NCBI GenBank assembly: GCA_027491335.1
Contig: JAIXWJ010000059.1
Location: 1-57,559 of the forward strand
DNA: 57,559 nt
Source: Actinomycetes bacterium
GTDB taxonomy: Bacteria; Actinomycetota; Acidimicrobiia; Acidimicrobiales; Ilumatobacteraceae
Direction: 5' to 3'
Shown here: one piece after another, positions 54,797-57,559 of the stretch
Position numbering within the stretch: position 1 is the first letter of the stretch
Layout: each line of letters starts with the position of its first letter
The notes under the pieces: generated by a model
Database searches by the model: none
What the model was told of the DNA's origin: nothing
Seen by the model: only the letters and a program-made list of their open reading frames with translations
Made by a program: the position numbers and the translations under genes

Positions 54797-55174
54797 TCAG
54801 GCGACGCGCACCGCCACCTCGAACGGTCTCTGCTCCGAAACGTTGGTGATGGTGCGAAGTGTGCGGTCCTCGTCGATCACCAGGATCGGCTTGGGCAACA
54901 CCGAGGGCCGTCCTCGTGGACGTCGGTCGGCGATGATCCGACCACTCTCGATCAGTTCACCTCCCCACACGCCCCAGGGTTCCTCGCGTTCGAGAGCCCC
55001 TCGCAGACACGCGTCGGCCAGAGAACATCGCCGACAAATGGCCTTGGCGCGGGCGATGTCGACGTTCACGTCGCTGAAGAACAACGGGGTCAAGGTGCCG
55101 TTGCCGTCGGCGCAGCGGGCGGTGGGGTTGGCGACCACGAGGATCTCGTCGTCGATGGTGATGGTGCTGCTCAT
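54797..55174 (-). CDS. WhiB-family Fe-S regulator, WhiB7-like
   Basis: A 125-residue WhiB protein. Four cysteines for a 4Fe-4S cluster are seen (CADGNG, then CRRC and DACLRGA), followed by the PWGVWGG turn. Downstream is RRPRGRP, an AT-hook-like motif found in WhiB7, the activator of intrinsic drug resistance; other WhiB types have different basic ends. WhiB7 identity is an inference from that motif. It is preceded by a terminator for the upstream gene, so it has its own promoter in 55175-55235. Confidence 0.92.
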   Translation of the reverse strand: MSSTITIDDEILVVANPTARCADGNGTLTPLFFSDVNVDIARAKAICRRCSLADACLRGALEREEPWGVWGGELIESGRIIADRRPRGRPSVLPKPILVIDEDRTLRTITNVSEQRPFEVAVRVA

Positions 55175-55235
55175 GTTGTTCTCCTGTGAATCGTGCGTGG
55201 ATGGTGATGTGGAATGTGGGCCGGAAAAACGAGAA

Positions 55236-55262
55236 AGGCCGCCGGGTTGATCCCAGCGGCCT
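55236..55262 (-). terminator. Rho-independent terminator between small gene and whiB
   Basis: Reading leftward, AGGCCGC pairs with GCGGCCT with an extra GGG/CCC inner stem around a 5-base loop, followed by TTCTCGTTTTTCC. It is 30 bases after the stop of the small open frame 55292-55504. This is strong evidence for a leftward transcript ending here. Confidence 0.85.
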
Positions 55263-55291
55263 CGGTGAGGTTCTCGACGTTGGTGTGTGAC

Positions 55292-55504
55292 CTACGTGAG
55301 GAGCTCCCCGAGCCGCTGGGGCGAACGCTTGGTGTTCGCCACAGCGAAGGCCTTGGCGGCCTTGTTCTGCTTGGCTGCGAACACCATGCGCCACGAATAC
55401 GTGGTGGTGTCGGCAGCCGAGGCGTGGGTGGTGTGCATGGGCGCGACGGAACCACACGACGGAACGATCACGCGGACCGGGGTCGGGCTCAAGAGGCGAT
55501 TCAT
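55292..55504 (-). CDS. Small hypothetical protein preceding a terminator
   Basis: A 70-residue frame (MNRLLSPTPVRV start; alternative ATG at 55543 in frame). It is basic at the C terminus (KQNKAAKAFAVANTKRSPQR) and has one cysteine. I recognise no family, and no ribosome site is clear. Support comes from the good terminator 30 bases downstream. The 394-base gap between whiB and the next gene would otherwise be empty, so the transcript could instead be a non-coding RNA. Confidence 0.45.
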   Translation of the reverse strand: MNRLLSPTPVRVIVPSCGSVAPMHTTHASAADTTTYSWRMVFAAKQNKAAKAFAVANTKRSPQRLGELLT

Positions 55505-55568
55505 GACGGTGTGTAGGAAACCACCTGAAATCCTCGGCGTCAACCGATTTAGGGATTCTCCGGTGGCG

Positions 55569-55841
55569 TCATTGGCCGGCGGCCGCTCGCCGAGCCCGGT
55601 GGACGGCCCACGTGATGAGGATCGTTCCCCCTGCTAGAAGGGTGATTCCGAGACCCAAGGCGAGCGAACGAGCTCGGTGATTCGAGTCCCCAAAAAAGTT
55701 GGGCCCCAGCTCGAGGGAGACGATGAGAAGAATCGACCCCGACAGGACTCCCACGGTGATGGCCGATGCCAGGCGCAGGCGACGAAGGACCACGGGGTCC
55801 GGATTGGTGGGGCCGAGATTCGGATGCGGGAAAGCACTCAT
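55569..55841 (-). CDS. Small two-helix membrane protein
   Basis: A 90-residue protein with a Pro-rich N terminus (FPHPNLGPTNPDP) and two hydrophobic helices (ITVGVLSGSILLIVSLEL and ALGLGITLLAGGTILITWAV), ending in a basic tail. No family recognised and no clear ribosome site. It lies between the GIY-YIG gene and the small 55292-55504 frame on the same strand. Confidence 0.55.
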   Translation of the reverse strand: MSAFPHPNLGPTNPDPVVLRRLRLASAITVGVLSGSILLIVSLELGPNFFGDSNHRARSLALGLGITLLAGGTILITWAVHRARRAAAGQ

Positions 55842-55890
55842 GTCGTCGGTGAGTACCCAACGACGAATTCCTCGCAGATTCGAGGTCGAT

Positions 55891-56472
55891 TCAGATCATG
55901 TCCAAACGTTCCGTGCCACCCTCGACGCGGTAGCCCCGAGCCTCCAGCCGCCGACGAAGCCGGCTCTCGGCCCGCATCGCTTCCTCGCGCGAGAAGTAGA
56001 CGCGTTTTGGTTCCATCTCGGGCCGGCGACGAACGAAGAGACGGTGGGCCACCCGACTGTGCTTCGACTTTTCGTCGTCGCGATGACCAACGCGGTGTTG
56101 CTCCACCCTCACCTCGCGCTCGAGCGACGTTTGACCGACGTAGAGATATCCGCGGTGGTTCGGTGCCTTGGCGGAGTCCACTTCGATCACGTAGACCCGA
56201 TACACCGTCAGATCCCCGTTCACGGTGTAGCCCCGATCCTTCAATCGCGTGATGATCGTTTCGCGCGCCTTCGATGCGCTGCGTCGGTCGACGAAGGTTC
56301 GTTTGGGTGCCAGGTCGTCCCGATGGTCGGCGATGCGACTGGGATCTTTCACCGTCAGTGAAACGCGCAGGTTGGCCAGGTCGGGACGTCGTCGGGGCAG
56401 GTCATCGTGCAGTTCGACCACGGCGACGCGCCAGCGAACGGGTGAAGGGGACTTCTTCGTACGTGTGTGCAT
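55891..56472 (-). CDS. GIY-YIG-domain protein
   Basis: A 193-residue protein. A GIY-YIG-like nuclease core is seen in the centre: VYVIEVD, then GYLYVGQTSLEREVRVEQHR, with the conserved Tyr, Arg and His. Both flanks carry a similar helix and turn: TRLKDRGYTVNG before it and RRRLEARGYRVEG after it, which suggests an internal duplication. No intron, phage or repair context is present. ATG 56472 is used; GTG 56478 is possible. Confidence 0.7.
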   Translation of the reverse strand: MHTRTKKSPSPVRWRVAVVELHDDLPRRRPDLANLRVSLTVKDPSRIADHRDDLAPKRTFVDRRSASKARETIITRLKDRGYTVNGDLTVYRVYVIEVDSAKAPNHRGYLYVGQTSLEREVRVEQHRVGHRDDEKSKHSRVAHRLFVRRRPEMEPKRVYFSREEAMRAESRLRRRLEARGYRVEGGTERLDMI

Positions 56473-56548
56473 GCGCACATTTTCCCAGTGGGTGTCCGTT
56501 TCTCTCCTTACGAAACCGGCCCACGGGCCCCAACGAAAGGAAACGACA

Positions 56549-57061
56549 ATGGAACGCCCCCTGATCTTGCTGGACGTCGATGGCGTCATCAACGACATCG
56601 AGTACGTCGGTCTGGGCACCGACGCTTGGGAGACTCACACATTCATCAGCCATGGGTACCAACTCCTGGTTCCCAGCTTTATGCCGGAGCTCATTCGAAC
56701 CTTGTGCCGTGTGGCCGAGGTCCGTTGGTGCACAACGTGGCGTGATCGTGCCAACGACGAGATCGCCACCTTCCTTGGCATCGACCGACTGGAGGTCATC
56801 GACGATGGCACCGGATCGAGGTTCGTGGATTGGAAGGCGGCGGCCGCCAAGGCGTTGGTGGCGGAGGCGCTGGAGGCGGGACGACGAGTGCTTTGGATCG
56901 AGGACTTCTGGGGTCGATTGCCCATCGACGAAATGCCGGCCGGCACCGAATACGTCGACACCACCGACGGTTGGGACGGTGCACTTCTGATGCCTCATAT
57001 GGTCCCTTCGTGGGTGTGGCAGTTGGCGGGCACTTCGCCGTTGGATCCGTTGACGGCCTGA
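56549..57061 (+). CDS. HAD-like hydrolase-fold protein
   Basis: A 170-residue protein starting ILLDVDGVIND, the DxDG nucleophile motif of the HAD superfamily. CTTWRDRAN holds the second-motif Thr, and WIEDFWG may supply the acidic metal ligands. The short length and lack of a cap domain fit a small, uncharacterised group of HAD proteins. AAAGGA lies 8 bases before the ATG. It is divergent from the GIY-YIG gene. Confidence 0.8.
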   Translation: MERPLILLDVDGVINDIEYVGLGTDAWETHTFISHGYQLLVPSFMPELIRTLCRVAEVRWCTTWRDRANDEIATFLGIDRLEVIDDGTGSRFVDWKAAAAKALVAEALEAGRRVLWIEDFWGRLPIDEMPAGTEYVDTTDGWDGALLMPHMVPSWVWQLAGTSPLDPLTA

Positions 57062-57078
57062 GATCCGATGGTTCGAAT

Positions 57079-57117
57079 CGAGTACGTACGTCTCTGGTCA
57101 TCGGGGTGACGTACTCG
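57079..57117. promoter_or_regulatory. Long inverted repeat upstream of the terminal membrane-protein gene
   Basis: CGAGTACGT (57079-57087) is matched exactly by ACGTACTCG (57109-57117) with 21 bases between. It lies 13 bases before the ATG at 57131 and 18 bases after the HAD gene stop. It could be an operator or a leader hairpin. Confidence 0.45.
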
Positions 57118-57130
57118 GAACAATGAGCCC

Positions 57131-57559
57131 ATGGATCGCTTGTCTCAACCAGAAGTTCTCGAGCAGTTGGTTCGGACCGGTCGGCTGACCGACTCCGAAG
57201 CCGAGCTCATCGAGAAGGCCCCACGATTCTCGCTCCCGACGCGAGAAATCGTGGGGTATCTCGGTGGTCTGTTGGTGTTGGTGGGTTCCGCACGATTGGT
57301 GATCGCCGTCTTCGAGGATGTCTCGCGTCTCTCGATCGCGGCGACTCTCTACGTCGTGGCCCTGTTGGCCGGTTACGCGGCGGCCTTGTTCCAGAAGCGG
57401 GCCGGTGCGTGGCATCGGTTCGGTGAGGTTCTCGAACTCTTCACGTTGGGCGCGGCGGCCACCGCCTCGGGATTGATTCTCCGCGAGTTCGAGTTGTCGG
57501 GAGAGTGGTCCGCTCTCATCCCGGCGGCAATCGTCGCGGCGTGGTCGCTCGTGCGCATC
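57131..57559 (+). CDS. DUF2157-like membrane protein (partial)
   Basis: An open frame of 143 codons running off the right edge. The soluble N terminus (MDRLSQPEVLEQLVRTGRL, then DSEAELIEKAPRF) precedes repeated hydrophobic helices (EIVGYLGGLLVLVGSARLVI, and ATLYVVALLAGYAAALF). This order of a short helical domain followed by many helices resembles predicted DUF2157 membrane proteins. The stop is outside the window. Confidence 0.7.
   Translation, partial: MDRLSQPEVLEQLVRTGRLTDSEAELIEKAPRFSLPTREIVGYLGGLLVLVGSARLVIAVFEDVSRLSIAATLYVVALLAGYAAALFQKRAGAWHRFGEVLELFTLGAAATASGLILREFELSGEWSALIPAAIVAAWSLVRI

Noticed and set aside
55171..55455. A 94-codon frame between whiB and the small gene
   Set aside because: It crosses the terminator hairpin and is Pro/Arg/Ser-rich without a ribosome site.

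Overview
The window is 57.6 kb of high-GC DNA (roughly 60-65% G+C in the coding regions) from a Gram-positive actinobacterium. Lineage markers are the dnaK-grpE-dnaJ-hspR-clpB heat-shock operon, a WhiB-family Fe-S regulator, clpS next to a DUF2017 gene, a secreted PKD-like protein of an actinobacterial family, and many GTG starts with GTGA/ATGA stop-start overlaps. The mix of enzymes and the caa3-type oxidase resembles Acidimicrobiia (Ilumatobacter or CL500-29-like). That placement is an inference from gene content, not a phylogeny. No rRNA, CRISPR array, insertion sequence or phage gene was seen.

Layout. 1-13.9 kb is a catabolic/accessory block: SDR, Baeyer-Villiger-type monooxygenase, a secreted NlpC/CHAP-like protein, a leftward operon (SDR, MDR reductase, ABC-F, sterol desaturase), and divergently a TetR regulator followed by a PPOX-fold protein, a carotenoid-cleavage-type oxygenase, a branched-chain-type solute-binding lipoprotein and a fused LivH-LivM permease with no ATPase nearby. 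13.9-19.5 kb holds PhoD, two secreted proteins, an EamA exporter and a GGDEF/EAL protein with an eroded EAL site. 19.5-27.0 kb is the chaperone operon, which carries a haem-dependent oxidative N-demethylase homologue between hspR and clpB. 27.0-30.9 kb is a leftward polyamine/opine-type ABC importer. 31.1-36.8 kb has purA-purB, a conserved hypothetical gene, pyrE, a tandem UspA protein and a TesB thioesterase. 36.8-37.1 kb is a tRNA-Glu/Asp/Phe cluster, then DUF2017 and clpS.

38.0-47.7 kb is the respiratory centrepiece: ctaB, then three genes that look like an inactivated oxidase (a subunit I paralogue lacking all six metal-binding histidines, a subunit III paralogue lacking its conserved histidines, and a membrane protein with a degenerate cupredoxin-like domain), then a complete caa3 oxidase: ctaC with fused cytochrome c, ctaD, ctaE, a subunit IV-like protein and a CtaG-like assembly factor. 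This histidine-less pseudo-oxidase module is the best candidate here for an undescribed system.

47.7-57.6 kb has two low-GC genes of probable foreign origin, an ABC-2 exporter, serS, pdxH, a poly-gamma-glutamate hydrolase homologue, a CcdA/TlpA thiol-redox pair that could serve the oxidase, a WhiB7-like regulator, small hypothetical genes, a GIY-YIG protein, a HAD-like protein and a truncated membrane-protein gene at the right edge.
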